64,000 nt of DNA from positions 310,001 to 374,000 of the forward strand of contig NZ_BAAAZE010000005.1 in the NCBI RefSeq assembly GCF_039536745.1. The letters run 5' to 3'. Made by a program: the position numbers and the translations under genes. The notes beneath the pieces were generated by a model. It was given only the letters and a program-made list of their open reading frames with translations, ran no database searches and was not told the origin of the DNA. This document shows, piece after piece, positions 43,602 to 52,669 of this stretch (positions within the stretch are counted from its first letter, which is position 1; each line of letters starts with the position of its first letter). This DNA is from Actimicrobium antarcticum (lineage in GTDB: Bacteria; Pseudomonadota; Gammaproteobacteria; Burkholderiales; Burkholderiaceae_D).

Positions 43602-44999
43602 ATGGTCACACGCAGAAATTTTTTTACGGGTGCTGCCGCCCTGGTCGGTGCCGGCGTTGTTAGTCGGATTGGTGCTGCCTCATTGCCGGAGGCGCCGATG
43701 ATGTCCAGCGCCGCCACGCAATCCCCGTTGATGCCGCCCAACGGCCGGCCCTACAACCCGGTGGTGACCCTGAATGGCTGGTCGCTGCCATGGCGCATGA
43801 ACAACGGCGTCAAGGAATTTCATTTGATCGCCGAGCCGGTCGTGCGCGAGCTGGCACCCGGCATGAAGGCCAATCTGTGGGGTTACAACGGCCAGTCCCC
43901 CGGCCCGACCATCGAGGTAGTCGAAGGCGATCGGGTGCGCATTTTCGTGACCAACCATTTGCCGGAACACACCAGCATTCACTGGCACGGACAGCGCCTG
44001 CCGAACGGCATGGACGGCGTGACGGGGCTGACGCAGCCGGGTATCCCGGTGGGCAAGACCTTCGTCTACGAGTTCATCGCCAAACGTCCCGGTACCTTCA
44101 TGTACCACCCGCATGCGGACGAGATGACGCAAATGGCGATGGGCATGATGGGCTTCTGGGTCACGCATCCGAAGAATCCGGCCTTCATGCCGGTCGACCG
44201 CGATTTCGTTTTTTTGCTCAACAATTACGACATCGAACCGGGCAGCTTCACGCCCAAGGTCAACACGATGCTGGAATTCAATCTGTTCACGTTCAACAGC
44301 AGGGTGTTTCCGGGTATCGACTCGATGAACGTGCGTCAGGGCGACCGGGTCCGTATCCGCACCGGCAACCTGACCATGACGAATCACCCGATTCACATGC
44401 ACGGCCACGAATTCGAAGTTACCGGTACCGACGGCGGCTGGACCCGGCCCGAATCCCGCTGGCCCGAAGTCACCACCGATATCGCTGTTGGCCAGATGCG
44501 GGCGATTGAATTTGTTGCCACCGATCCGGGTGACTGGGCCTTCCATTGCCATAAATCGCATCACACGATGAATGCCATGGGTCACAGCGTACCGACCATG
44601 ATCGGTGCCGACCATCGCGGCGTTGCGCAAAAAATCAACAAGCTGGTGCCCGACTACATGGTCATGGGCGAGCGTGGCATGGCCGACATGGGACAGATGG
44701 AAATGCCGCTGCCAGACAACACCTTGCCGATGATGAGCGGGCAGGGGCCATTCGGCGGCATCGAGATGGGTGGCATGTTCACGGTCGTCAAAGTTCGCAA
44801 GGACCAGAAGCCGGGCGACTACAAGGATCCGGGCTGGTACAAGCATCCGGTCGGTACTCTGGCCTACGAATGGAAAGGCGCCATGCCCGAGGCGAAGCGC
44901 AGCAGTTCTGGTGGTGGGCAATCAATGCCGTCGGTCGCGCCGGAACAAGAAATTGAAATGACCGTGCGCAAGCCAACCGGGCATGGTGGTCATCACTGA
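43602..44999 (+). CDS. Periplasmic multicopper oxidase
   Basis: The 465-residue oxidase starts at ATG 43602 with AGGAGTT upstream. A Tat-type signal TRRNFFTGAAALVGAG begins at residue 3. Copper ligands are clear: HWHG at 127-130, HPHAD at 169-173, HPIHMHGH at 262-269 and HCHKSHHTM at 315-323, which supply the type 1, 2 and 3 sites. The order is compact, with the trinuclear ligands early and no third full cupredoxin domain. A Met-rich segment (GMADMGQMEMPL and MSGQGPFGGIEMGGMF) follows near 365-400. It probably oxidises Cu(I) to less toxic Cu(II) in the periplasm. CopA/CueO is the nearest functional analogue; the precise subfamily is uncertain. Confidence 0.92.
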   Translation: MVTRRNFFTGAAALVGAGVVSRIGAASLPEAPMMSSAATQSPLMPPNGRPYNPVVTLNGWSLPWRMNNGVKEFHLIAEPVVRELAPGMKANLWGYNGQSPGPTIEVVEGDRVRIFVTNHLPEHTSIHWHGQRLPNGMDGVTGLTQPGIPVGKTFVYEFIAKRPGTFMYHPHADEMTQMAMGMMGFWVTHPKNPAFMPVDRDFVFLLNNYDIEPGSFTPKVNTMLEFNLFTFNSRVFPGIDSMNVRQGDRVRIRTGNLTMTNHPIHMHGHEFEVTGTDGGWTRPESRWPEVTTDIAVGQMRAIEFVATDPGDWAFHCHKSHHTMNAMGHSVPTMIGADHRGVAQKINKLVPDYMVMGERGMADMGQMEMPLPDNTLPMMSGQGPFGGIEMGGMFTVVKVRKDQKPGDYKDPGWYKHPVGTLAYEWKGAMPEAKRSSSGGGQSMPSVAPEQEIEMTVRKPTGHGGHH

Positions 45000-45052
45000 T
45001 ACAGGGCGCAGGAACGGACCTTTCAGTCCGCAGCATCTGTCTGAAAAACTGA

Positions 45053-45574
45053 ATGAAAGCACCCATGAAAAACACGATATCCCGACGACTCTGCCAGAGT
45101 GCTGTTCTGATCCTCGCACTCGGTGTGGCCTCCACGGTGGCATTCGCGCACGGTGACGGCAAGCCCAAAGTCGCCGCGCCGATCTCCGCCGAGGAGCATG
45201 CCTTCGGCAAACAGGGCGAGCCTGCCAAGGCCTCCCGTACCGTCACCATCGACATGAACGACATGATGCGGTTCGGTCCGTCGGCCATCACGGTCAGGCA
45301 GGGCGAGACCATCCGCTTCGTGGTTCGCAACAAGGGAAAAATGCTCCATGAAATGGTCATCGGCACTCTCGACGAACTCAAGGTGCATGGCGAACTGATG
45401 AAGAAGTTTCCCGGCATGGAGCACGACGCACCGTACATGGCCCACGTCAAACCCGGCAAGAAAGAAGACATCGTCTGGCAATTCGACCAGCCCGGCGAAT
45501 TCCATTACGCCTGCCTGATGCCCGGCCATTTTGAAGCCGGCATGGTCGGAAAAATCATCGTCACGAAAGGATAA
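45053..45574 (+). CDS. Exported cupredoxin-domain protein
   Basis: The 173-residue protein has a signal peptide ending near VAFA-H; a second in-frame Met lies four codons in, and either could be used. The cupredoxin fold shows MLHEMVIG near 115, then YACLMPGHFEAGM near 160, supplying the His, Cys, His and Met of a type 1 blue copper site. The early FGPSAITVRQGETIRFVVRN strand pair is typical. It may carry electrons or copper to or from the multicopper oxidase 53 bases upstream. The C-terminal end is short, as in plastocyanin/azurin-like domains. Confidence 0.88.
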   Translation: MKAPMKNTISRRLCQSAVLILALGVASTVAFAHGDGKPKVAAPISAEEHAFGKQGEPAKASRTVTIDMNDMMRFGPSAITVRQGETIRFVVRNKGKMLHEMVIGTLDELKVHGELMKKFPGMEHDAPYMAHVKPGKKEDIVWQFDQPGEFHYACLMPGHFEAGMVGKIIVTKG

Positions 45575-45577
45575 ATC

Positions 45578-46027
45578 ATGCAACGTCGCACTCTGCTGCA
45601 AGCCCTGCTGGTGAGCGCATTCGCCGCGCCCATGCTGGCCCACGCCGCCCGACCGCTGATCGAGGTCTACAAGACCGAAGGCTGCGGTTGCTGCGAAAGC
45701 TGGATCGATCATCTGAAAGCCAGCGGCTTCGAGGTCAGCGCCCGCAATGTCGGCGACACCGGCGTCTATCGCAAAAAATTCGGCATCCCGCAGGCACTGG
45801 GTGCCTGCCATACCGGGTTCATCAACGGCTATGCGCTGGAAGGGCATGTGCCCGCAGCCGAGATCAAACGCCTGCTGGCCGAACGTCCGAAGGCAATCGG
45901 CCTGGCAGTGCCTGCGATGCCGCTGGGCTCGCCCGGCATGGAGGGTCCGCGCAAGGATCCGTACGACGTGTTTCTGGTGCAGGCCGATGGCAGGCACTCG
46001 GTGTTCAAACACTATAACGGTGGCTGA
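45578..46027 (+). CDS. DUF411 metal-binding protein, exported
   Basis: The 149-residue protein has a Tat- or Sec-type signal (QRRTLLQALLVSAFAAPMLAHA) and the DUF411 core: VYKTEGCGCCESWIDHLKA with its C-x-C-C cluster near 31-34, GACHTGFINGYALEGHVPA near 72-90 and LAVPAMPLGSPGMEGPRKDPYDVF. These proteins accompany copper and silver resistance genes and are thought to bind Cu(I) through the Cys, His and Met residues. It follows the cupredoxin by three bases, so the two are one transcription unit. Confidence 0.9.
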   Translation: MQRRTLLQALLVSAFAAPMLAHAARPLIEVYKTEGCGCCESWIDHLKASGFEVSARNVGDTGVYRKKFGIPQALGACHTGFINGYALEGHVPAAEIKRLLAERPKAIGLAVPAMPLGSPGMEGPRKDPYDVFLVQADGRHSVFKHYNGG

Positions 46028-46069
46028 TCTGGCTGCTGTCGAATCAACTTTCATCGAAAGGAATGACAC

Positions 46070-46399
46070 ATGAAATCAATGACAACTCTCGTGGCGGCTG
46101 TGGCCATTGCGCTGTCGTCTCTTGCCGTTGTCCCGGTGGCCATTGCCGCTGATACCGAAACGGTCGCTCCGGCAACGTCAATAAGTACCGGTGAGATCCG
46201 GAAAGTGGACAAGGACGCCGGCAAGATCACCATTCGCCACGGCGAGCTCAAGAACCTGGGCATGCCGGCGATGACGATGGTATTTCGTGCCAGCGATCCG
46301 GCGCTGCTGGAGCGCCTGAAAACCGGTGACAAGGTGAACTTCGTGGCGGATAAGGTCAACGGTCAATTTGTTGCCAAACAGGTTGAGGTGCAGAAGTAG
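46070..46399 (+). CDS. CusF-like periplasmic copper chaperone
   Basis: The 109-residue protein has a signal peptide ending near VAIA-A and a small OB-fold domain with the CusF signature: GEIRKVDKDAGKITIRHGEL, then LGMPAMTMVFRA, which supplies one His and two Met copper ligands. The cation-pi Trp position found in E. coli CusF is not obvious. It closes the copper cluster and would hand Cu(I)/Ag(I) to a pump or to the oxidase. Its start ATG has GAAAGGAATG upstream. Confidence 0.9.
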   Translation: MKSMTTLVAAVAIALSSLAVVPVAIAADTETVAPATSISTGEIRKVDKDAGKITIRHGELKNLGMPAMTMVFRASDPALLERLKTGDKVNFVADKVNGQFVAKQVEVQK

Positions 46400-46429
46400 C
46401 TGGCAACGGGTTGTCCTGCGCTGCGGGAA

Positions 46430-47164
46430 TCAACCCCTGATTCCCGGCATGAAATCTATCCCGGTCCGGCGCACCAGTTCCTCGTAACTGATCGGTTTTC
46501 CTACCCGGGCATCATCAGTATTGTCGAGCCAGTGGACCCAGGCGCGCCGCGTTGCCGGATCGTAGACCAGCTTGAACAGCGACTGCGGTACCCATACCCG
46601 ATTCGCACCGATGGTGGCCGGGCGTATGTCAAAGACCGGACCGGTAATGACATACACGTCGCCGCTGGCGCGCAGTACATAGTTGCGCGTAGCCTTTTCG
46701 ATGGCAGCCCACGGCTTGCGATTGTTGATGGTCGCTTGCGGCACCATGTTTGCCAGCGAAAAACTCTGCGCCATGGCGGCATCGGTTGCCATGTCACCGG
46801 CCGGTGCCATGTGACCGCGATCAAAACCCGACTGCTTGTAATCGGCAAGCTCTGCACGTTCGCCCGAGGGCAGACGTGCGTCGGCAAAGAAGCGTGTTCC
46901 TCGGGTGATTTTATTGTCGAGGTTGTCTTTGTTCAGGCGTTCCGCAACATAGATGGGCGTGCGGCTTCGGCCGGAATGCAGGACTGCAAAATTGTCGTAG
47001 CACAGCGCGCGCGGCGCCATCGACGCGTTTTTCAATACGGGTAACGCACCTCCGGCAAACAACTGGCGACATTTGGAAAAGTCGGCACTGGTTGCCGCAG
47101 AGGAGGTGGCAGCAGCCATCAACAGGATTGCCGTGGCAACGGTTTTTTTCAGGGAAATCAACAT
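46430..47164 (-). CDS. Exported DNA/RNA non-specific endonuclease (NUC1 family)
   Basis: The 244-residue protein has a signal peptide (LISLKKTVATAILLMAAATS) from the ATG ending at 47164. It carries the beta-beta-alpha-metal catalytic motif DRGHMAPAGDM near 113-123 and an Asn-bearing helix (NMVPQATINNRKPWAAIEKATRN near 138-160). This matches Serratia nuclease-type sugar non-specific nucleases, so it should degrade extracellular or periplasmic DNA and RNA. A Cys pair (CRQLF near 30; ALCYDNF near 53) may form a disulfide. It runs convergently to the copper cluster with 30 bases between stops. Confidence 0.9.
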   Translation of the reverse strand: MLISLKKTVATAILLMAAATSSAATSADFSKCRQLFAGGALPVLKNASMAPRALCYDNFAVLHSGRSRTPIYVAERLNKDNLDNKITRGTRFFADARLPSGERAELADYKQSGFDRGHMAPAGDMATDAAMAQSFSLANMVPQATINNRKPWAAIEKATRNYVLRASGDVYVITGPVFDIRPATIGANRVWVPQSLFKLVYDPATRRAWVHWLDNTDDARVGKPISYEELVRRTGIDFMPGIRG

Positions 47165-47536
47165 GACGCAATCAGGACGGGTGGAGCGGTCGTCGCCCCA
47201 GCGGTCGGTGCGTTGTCTCAGGCTGGCGCGGTCACTTGCCGGTGATGGCAAGGGCGCGGGCAGCGCTGTTCAAACGGGTGCGCGCTGGCTTGACTTTTCG
47301 CAAGGTCGGTAGATTGCGCGCAATTTAAAATTACGGGAAGTCGATCTTGAAAATAAAAATTTTCACGGGCTAGTGCGCGGGTGGATGTCGAAGGCGCGAA
47401 TGCCCTGTTTCGCTCCCCGCAAGACGCGTCTTGCATTCTCTGACCGCACCGACCGCCCACGCTCCCGCTATCTCGGGCTGTCGATCAAATCAGCGATTGA
47501 TCCGGCTGGCCTTGCATGACGCCGGGCACGTCCGGA
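47165..47536. other. Intergenic, no gene seen
   Basis: This stretch lies upstream of the nuclease and at the 3' end of the SulP gene. A short AT-rich segment (about 47320-47365) is the likely position of the nuclease promoter, but no consensus pair is clear. Confidence 0.45.
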
Positions 47537-49234
47537 TTATCGCGCTGCATCGTTCCCGGTCAACGGCTGCAAAGTCAGCGCGGCATTGACCGCATCATCC
47601 ACACTCAGATCACACAGCGTCACTTCATTCAAGCCGTCGATGGCAGCGCGGAGCAGGACTTCGCGGGCCGGATTTTTCAGGCGTGCAAACAGCAAGTGCG
47701 TCTGCTGGTTGCGCAAGGCCCGATGAAAATCGCCGATCGCTTCGACGGTCGAGCTATCCAGATCCGGTGATGCTTCCAGGCTCAGAATCAGCGTTCGGGT
47801 TTGTTTGCCGGACGCGGCGAGTGCGTGTCGCGCCTGCGTCAGGATGCGTTCTGCATTGGCAAAGAACAGGGCCGTGTCGGGACGCACGATCAGGATGCCG
47901 GGCACTGGTTGCGCGGCCGGATGCAGGATCGTGCTGACAAAATCATGGCCATGATCCAGACGCCCAAGTACCGTCACCGACGACTCTGACAGTCGCCGCA
48001 ACAGCATCAGCAGACTCACGGCAACGGCGGCGAGCAAGCCATCGACCACGCCCAGCAACAGCACCGCCAGTACCGCTGCCAGAATCACGAAGCGATCACG
48101 ATGCAACCTGAAATACGGCTGGAACACGCTCGGGCGCAAGGTATGACTGACAGCGTGGATCACGATCGCCGCCAGCACGGGTTGCGGTATCAGTGCAATG
48201 GCAGGCAGGCAGGCAAGCACGATCAGCAGCAGCGTCAGCGCGGCAATCCCGCCGGCCAGGCGTGACACCGCACCGCTGGCTTCGTTGGCGGAGGTGGCCG
48301 AATACCCGGCACCGGCCGGCATTCCCTGACATAGTCCAGACACGAGATTGGCCGCACCCAGTGCCAGCAAGTCGCGGTTCGGTACCACGCGGTCGCCATG
48401 CTGCATCGCAAAGGTCCGGATCGAGCTGGTCGATTCCGCATACAGGATCAGCACCATCGCCATGCCGAGTTCGGCCATGCGCAACCATCCCGCGTAGCTC
48501 AGTTGCGGTAGCGCTGGTGCCGGCAGGTCCAGCGTCAGCGATCCGACCAGGCTTATGCCTTGCTGCGCCAATGGCAGCCATCGACCAGCCGCAATCCCGA
48601 TCAGGATCACCAGCAAGCCACCGGGCAAACGCGGAATGCGGGCACACAGGAACAGGAGCGCCAGCGCCACCATTCCGACCAGCACCGAAGCCCAGTTCCA
48701 GCTGGCGGCCAGGCTGCCGAGTTCGCCGAGGTAGCGAATCATGTCGGTATGGCGCGGCGCTACCCCGGCCATGGCGGCGAACTGCTTGACGATGATGACG
48801 ATCGCCAGCCCGAACGCAAAACCGCGCAAGACCGGTTTGGCAATGAAGTCCGACACGCTGCCGATGCGGGCCATGCCGGCCGCCAGGAAAAACACCCCCG
48901 TCAGCAGGACCAGTCCGGCGCCAAAGGCCAGTTGCAAGGTCGGGTTGCCGCCAGCTGCCGCCGTGGTGGCTGCGGCCAGTACCGCGGCCGATGACGAGGT
49001 CGCCGAGACGATCGCAAAGCGGCTGGTGCCAATCAGGCCGTAGCACACCAGTCCGGCAAACATGGCGACCACCCCGGCCTGCGGCGGCAGATTGGCCATG
49101 CCGGCGTAAGCCACGGCCTCGGGTAGCAACAGCCCTGCCAGCGACATGCCGGCGATCAGATCCCGCCACGACATGCGCGGTGCGTCGTTCATGAAAAGCG
49201 CCAGGCGCAAGCGGTTCTGAAACCAGGAGATCAC
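47537..49234 (-). CDS. SulP family anion transporter with STAS domain
   Basis: The 565-residue protein has about 10-12 hydrophobic segments, the SulP signature region PEAVAYAGMANLPPQAGVVA near residue 35-55, and NLVSGLCQGMPAGAGYSATSANEASGA near 275-300. A C-terminal STAS-like domain near 455-560 follows (TRTLILSLEASPDLDSSTVEAIGDF, the Asp-Ser-x-x phosphorylation-type loop). It probably imports sulfate, bicarbonate or a dicarboxylate. The start is uncertain: GTG 49234 (VISWFQNRLRLALF) fits family N-termini, and ATG 49192 is the alternative. It is monocistronic. Confidence 0.85.
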   Translation of the reverse strand: MISWFQNRLRLALFMNDAPRMSWRDLIAGMSLAGLLLPEAVAYAGMANLPPQAGVVAMFAGLVCYGLIGTSRFAIVSATSSSAAVLAAATTAAAGGNPTLQLAFGAGLVLLTGVFFLAAGMARIGSVSDFIAKPVLRGFAFGLAIVIIVKQFAAMAGVAPRHTDMIRYLGELGSLAASWNWASVLVGMVALALLFLCARIPRLPGGLLVILIGIAAGRWLPLAQQGISLVGSLTLDLPAPALPQLSYAGWLRMAELGMAMVLILYAESTSSIRTFAMQHGDRVVPNRDLLALGAANLVSGLCQGMPAGAGYSATSANEASGAVSRLAGGIAALTLLLIVLACLPAIALIPQPVLAAIVIHAVSHTLRPSVFQPYFRLHRDRFVILAAVLAVLLLGVVDGLLAAVAVSLLMLLRRLSESSVTVLGRLDHGHDFVSTILHPAAQPVPGILIVRPDTALFFANAERILTQARHALAASGKQTRTLILSLEASPDLDSSTVEAIGDFHRALRNQQTHLLFARLKNPAREVLLRAAIDGLNEVTLCDLSVDDAVNAALTLQPLTGNDAAR

Positions 49235-49947
49235 ATCGCTATCCGTAAAAAGTGGCGACCAGGTTCTGGTCAAAAAAATGCTGTAACGGCGTGCCGTATC
49301 GCTGCAGGCATGAAACTCCGCGCCGCAGTATGCGCCCGAGAGCACCCGGGCGGGGAGGCGATTGCGGCTGGTGGGGTCCTCAACGGCACGCTGTGGTGGC
49401 AGTCACGGAGCCCCGCCGGCATGAACAAAAGTTGTGCACCGAATCTGTGGGTAACTGTGGGGACAACTGCGATCGGGGTGCGTCGACGTCGCACGGGTTC
49501 TGGCTTGCCGGCGCTGCCTCATTTTTCATCATCGGGCACATTCGTCGCGGGTGTGACTGCACTGGCGTCGCATTAGACTGGCTGGTTGCCTGGGTAAACA
49601 GCGTGTTGTCCGAAAATGTTGTCCCGATATGTCTTGTGCTGGCAAGGCATAGACCTTTTTTCAGCTGTTTTTCTCAGGCACGTCGAGTCATAAAAAAACG
49701 ATTTCGAGGGATTTAAAACTTTTACGAGAAGTCTATATAATTGGCTTTAGGAAACTAATTGTAGGTTTTTGATCTGGGTTACTCGTATTCATTTTTGTCG
49801 ATAGTTCTGGTGCAAGCTGCGTTGCGCAGTGTCGTCGACCCGCCTGAACATTGACCGAACCGTATCCCGGAGCAGCTTTCTGATCAGTCCCCCTGACGAT
49901 CGACGGCACACCGTCGCGAATTTCTCTCCACATCCCACAGGAATCAA
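49235..49947. other. Divergent intergenic region, no convincing gene
   Basis: About 700 bases lie between the SulP gene (minus) and the chemoreceptor (plus). Short Arg-rich frames overlap on both strands and lack ribosome binding sites. The right part turns AT-rich (49690-49790) and contains TATAAT at 49736-49741, a good -10 for the chemoreceptor gene; the matching -35 is weak. An AT-rich leader of about 200 bases then precedes the start codon. Confidence 0.45.
49736..49741 (+). promoter_or_regulatory. Possible sigma-70 -10 box upstream of the chemoreceptor
   Basis: A perfect TATAAT lies in an AT-rich tract about 207 bases before the start codon. The hexamer 17 bases upstream (TTTAAA-like) is a poor -35, and no flagellar sigma-28 consensus was seen, so the call is tentative. 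Confidence 0.3.
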
Positions 49948-51705
49948 ATGACCCCATCCAGTGCCGTTGGCCTCAGTATCCGAGCGCGAATCATGCTCGG
50001 ATTTGCATCCATGTTGTTGTTGATCGCGGTGGTATCGGTCATTGGCGTGTTTCGCGTCAATACTATCTCGACCACGCTCGCGACGATCAGCGACGTCAAT
50101 AGCGTCAAACAGCGTTATGCGATCAACTTTCGCGGCAGTGTCCACGACCGTGCGATCGCCGTGCGCGATGTCATCCTCGTGACTAACCCCGAGGAACTGC
50201 AAACCGCCCTGGCAAGAATCGCGCAGCTGTCAGCGGACTACGACAAGTCGGCACTCGCGATGGATGCGATGTTCAGCCAGCGTACCGACATTGGCCAGGA
50301 CGAGCGGCAAATCCTCGCCAGCATCAAGGAAATCGAAACACGTACCTTGCCACTCATTAAACAGGTCGTCGCACTGCGGCAGGCCGGTACCGACGACGAA
50401 GCAAAACAGTTGATGCTGAAAGAAGCCCGGCCTGCCTTCGTCGAATGGCTGGCACGCATCAATAAATTCATCGACCTGCAAGAGCAATTGAATCAGGTCG
50501 AATCGGCCAAGGCACGCGGCATTGCCAACGGCTTCCAGACCCTGATGTTGTTGATGTGTCTCGGTGCGCTGGTCATCGGTGCGGTGCTTGCCACGATCAT
50601 CACGCGCGGTATTTTGTACGCCCTCGGTGGTGAGCCGGGCAAGGCCAAATCGATCGCTCTCAGCATCGCCAACGGTAACCTCGCGGTGGCGATTCCGGTG
50701 CATGCCAATGACAGTTCCAGTGTGCTGTTTACGATGCGTGAAATGCGCGACAGCCTGGCCCGCATCGTCGGCCAGGTGCGCGCCAGCACCGACACCATCG
50801 CAACCGGCTCGGCTGAAATCGCCGCCGGCAATCAGGATTTGTCATCCCGCACCGAACAACAGGCTTCGTCGCTGGCAGAGACTGCCACCTCGATGGAGCA
50901 ACTGACCGCGGCCGTGAAACAGAATGCCGACAATGCCCGCCAGGCCAATCAGCTGGCGGTATCGGCATCGTCGGTGGCGGTCAAGGGCGGTGGCGTGGTG
51001 GCGCAGGTGGTGGATACGATGGCATCGATCAACACCTCGTCCCGAAAAATCGTCGACATCATCGGCGTGATCGACGGTATTGCGTTCCAGACCAACATTC
51101 TTGCGTTGAATGCCGCAGTCGAAGCGGCCCGTGCCGGCGAACAGGGCCGCGGTTTTGCGGTCGTTGCCACGGAAGTGCGCAACCTCGCACAGCGCTCGGC
51201 CGCTGCCGCCAAGGAAATCAAGACACTGATCGGTGACTCGGTCGACAAAGTCGATGCCGGCAGCAAGCTCGTCGTCGAAGCTGGTTCGACGATGGATGAA
51301 ATCGTCAGCAGCGTGCGTCGCGTCACCGACATCATGGCCGACATTCTTGCCGCCAGCGATGAGCAAAGCGCCGGTATCGAACAGGTCACGCTGGCAATCG
51401 GCCAGGCCGATCAGGTCACCCAGCAAAACGCCGCACTGGTCGAACAGTCCGCTGCTGCTGCCGAGTCGTTGCAGGAACAGGCTGCGGAGTTGGCACGAAC
51501 CGTGTCGATCTTTGAGTTGGATGGCAGCCATGCATCGCTGGTGATGGCCCGTCCGGTCCGCATGGTTGCCAAAACACCGTCGGTGCCGGTAATAAAGAAA
51601 CCGGCGATTGCCCGCCCGGTCGCCCGTGCTCTCACCGCCGCACCTGCGCGTCTGGCACCCGCGAAAAAGCTGGTGACATCGGAAGGTGACTGGGAAGAAT
51701 TCTGA
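49948..51705 (+). CDS. Methyl-accepting chemotaxis protein
   Basis: The 585-residue chemoreceptor has an N-terminal membrane segment near 15-35, a periplasmic four-helix (4HB_MCP) sensor to about 190, a second membrane segment (TLMLLMCLGALVIGAVLATI), a HAMP domain and a long signalling coiled coil. The hairpin tip IDGIAFQTNILALNAAVEAARAG near 370-395 is the CheA/CheW contact region. The C-terminus ends EGDWEEF, a tether of the xWxxF type that recruits CheR and CheB. The ligand is not known. It stands alone, without che genes in the window. Confidence 0.94.
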   Translation: MTPSSAVGLSIRARIMLGFASMLLLIAVVSVIGVFRVNTISTTLATISDVNSVKQRYAINFRGSVHDRAIAVRDVILVTNPEELQTALARIAQLSADYDKSALAMDAMFSQRTDIGQDERQILASIKEIETRTLPLIKQVVALRQAGTDDEAKQLMLKEARPAFVEWLARINKFIDLQEQLNQVESAKARGIANGFQTLMLLMCLGALVIGAVLATIITRGILYALGGEPGKAKSIALSIANGNLAVAIPVHANDSSSVLFTMREMRDSLARIVGQVRASTDTIATGSAEIAAGNQDLSSRTEQQASSLAETATSMEQLTAAVKQNADNARQANQLAVSASSVAVKGGGVVAQVVDTMASINTSSRKIVDIIGVIDGIAFQTNILALNAAVEAARAGEQGRGFAVVATEVRNLAQRSAAAAKEIKTLIGDSVDKVDAGSKLVVEAGSTMDEIVSSVRRVTDIMADILAASDEQSAGIEQVTLAIGQADQVTQQNAALVEQSAAAAESLQEQAAELARTVSIFELDGSHASLVMARPVRMVAKTPSVPVIKKPAIARPVARALTAAPARLAPAKKLVTSEGDWEEF

Positions 51706-51961
51706 CCCGGACTGCAGGGATGCTGCCGCGAGGAGCAGGCCGGAGAAACCTCTGCCTGCGGCGGACCAGGCACTTCAGTTCGGGCATGACCTGATGCCGT
51801 ATCAGTAGCGTGTGCGGTACCAGGTTCCCGAATGCCAGATTACCGTCGCGCCTCGGTCATGACTGGCGGGCGTGGGCAATAGGACTTCTTCTGCAGGGTC
51901 GCGCATGGATGGTTATCATGCACTCCAGTTCACGCCTCTCATTCACTGAAGAAGACCCGTC

Positions 51962-52549
51962 ATGTCCCTCTCGCGATTTCAGTTGTGCCAGTTTCTGCTA
52001 CTGCTTTGTGCCACGTCCATCCTGCCTGCGGCGCACGCCGATGAGGCTGCTACCTGGGCGGCCCTCGACAGCGGCAATCAGGTGGTACTGATCCGCCACG
52101 CAAGCACCGAGCCGGGGGTCGGAGACCCGGCCGGCTTCACACTCGATGACTGCACTTCCCAGCGCAAGCTGTCGGCCGAGGGCCGGGCGCAAGCGCAACG
52201 CCTCGGCGAGCAATTCCGCCAGCGCCGGATTCCAGTGGGACAGGTGTGGTCGAGTAGCTGGTGTCGCTGCACCGATACCGCGACGCTGGCATTTGGCCAG
52301 GTCAAGACCATGGCGATGCTGGACTCCAGCTTTGATGACAGCGCTGCCGCCGTGCGACAAAAACGCCTGGCCGTGGCCGCTGCCGTCCGTGCAAAACCGG
52401 CGGGCGTCAATCTGGTGATGGTGACGCATCAGGTCAACATTACCGAGCTGACTGGCGTGGTGCCACGCATGGGCGAGGTCGTGGTGGTCTCGTCCACGCC
52501 GAAACCCGACGGCACATTTGCGGTCGTTGGCCGGCTGCAAATTCCCTGA
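51962..52549 (+). CDS. Exported histidine phosphatase superfamily protein
   Basis: This 195-residue protein has a signal peptide (LCQFLLLLCATSILPAAHA) followed by the catalytic VLIRHASTEPG (the RH phosphohistidine motif) near residue 42. The second catalytic His is visible in MVTHQVNITELTG near 155. The loop WSSSWCRCTDTATLAFG is typical of small histidine phosphatases of the SixA/lipoprotein type. Substrate unknown. It stands alone 256 bases after the chemoreceptor. Confidence 0.85.
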   Translation: MSLSRFQLCQFLLLLCATSILPAAHADEAATWAALDSGNQVVLIRHASTEPGVGDPAGFTLDDCTSQRKLSAEGRAQAQRLGEQFRQRRIPVGQVWSSSWCRCTDTATLAFGQVKTMAMLDSSFDDSAAAVRQKRLAVAAAVRAKPAGVNLVMVTHQVNITELTGVVPRMGEVVVVSSTPKPDGTFAVVGRLQIP

Positions 52550-52669
52550 CCTCGGCAGGCACGTTGGGGAGGGTCTCCGTGATACTTTTCGACTCCCTGC
52601 TATCTCCTTCTTTTCATCCTCCGGCAGACTGCCATCGCAGCCTGCCCCTGCCCGGAAAAACTGATCATC

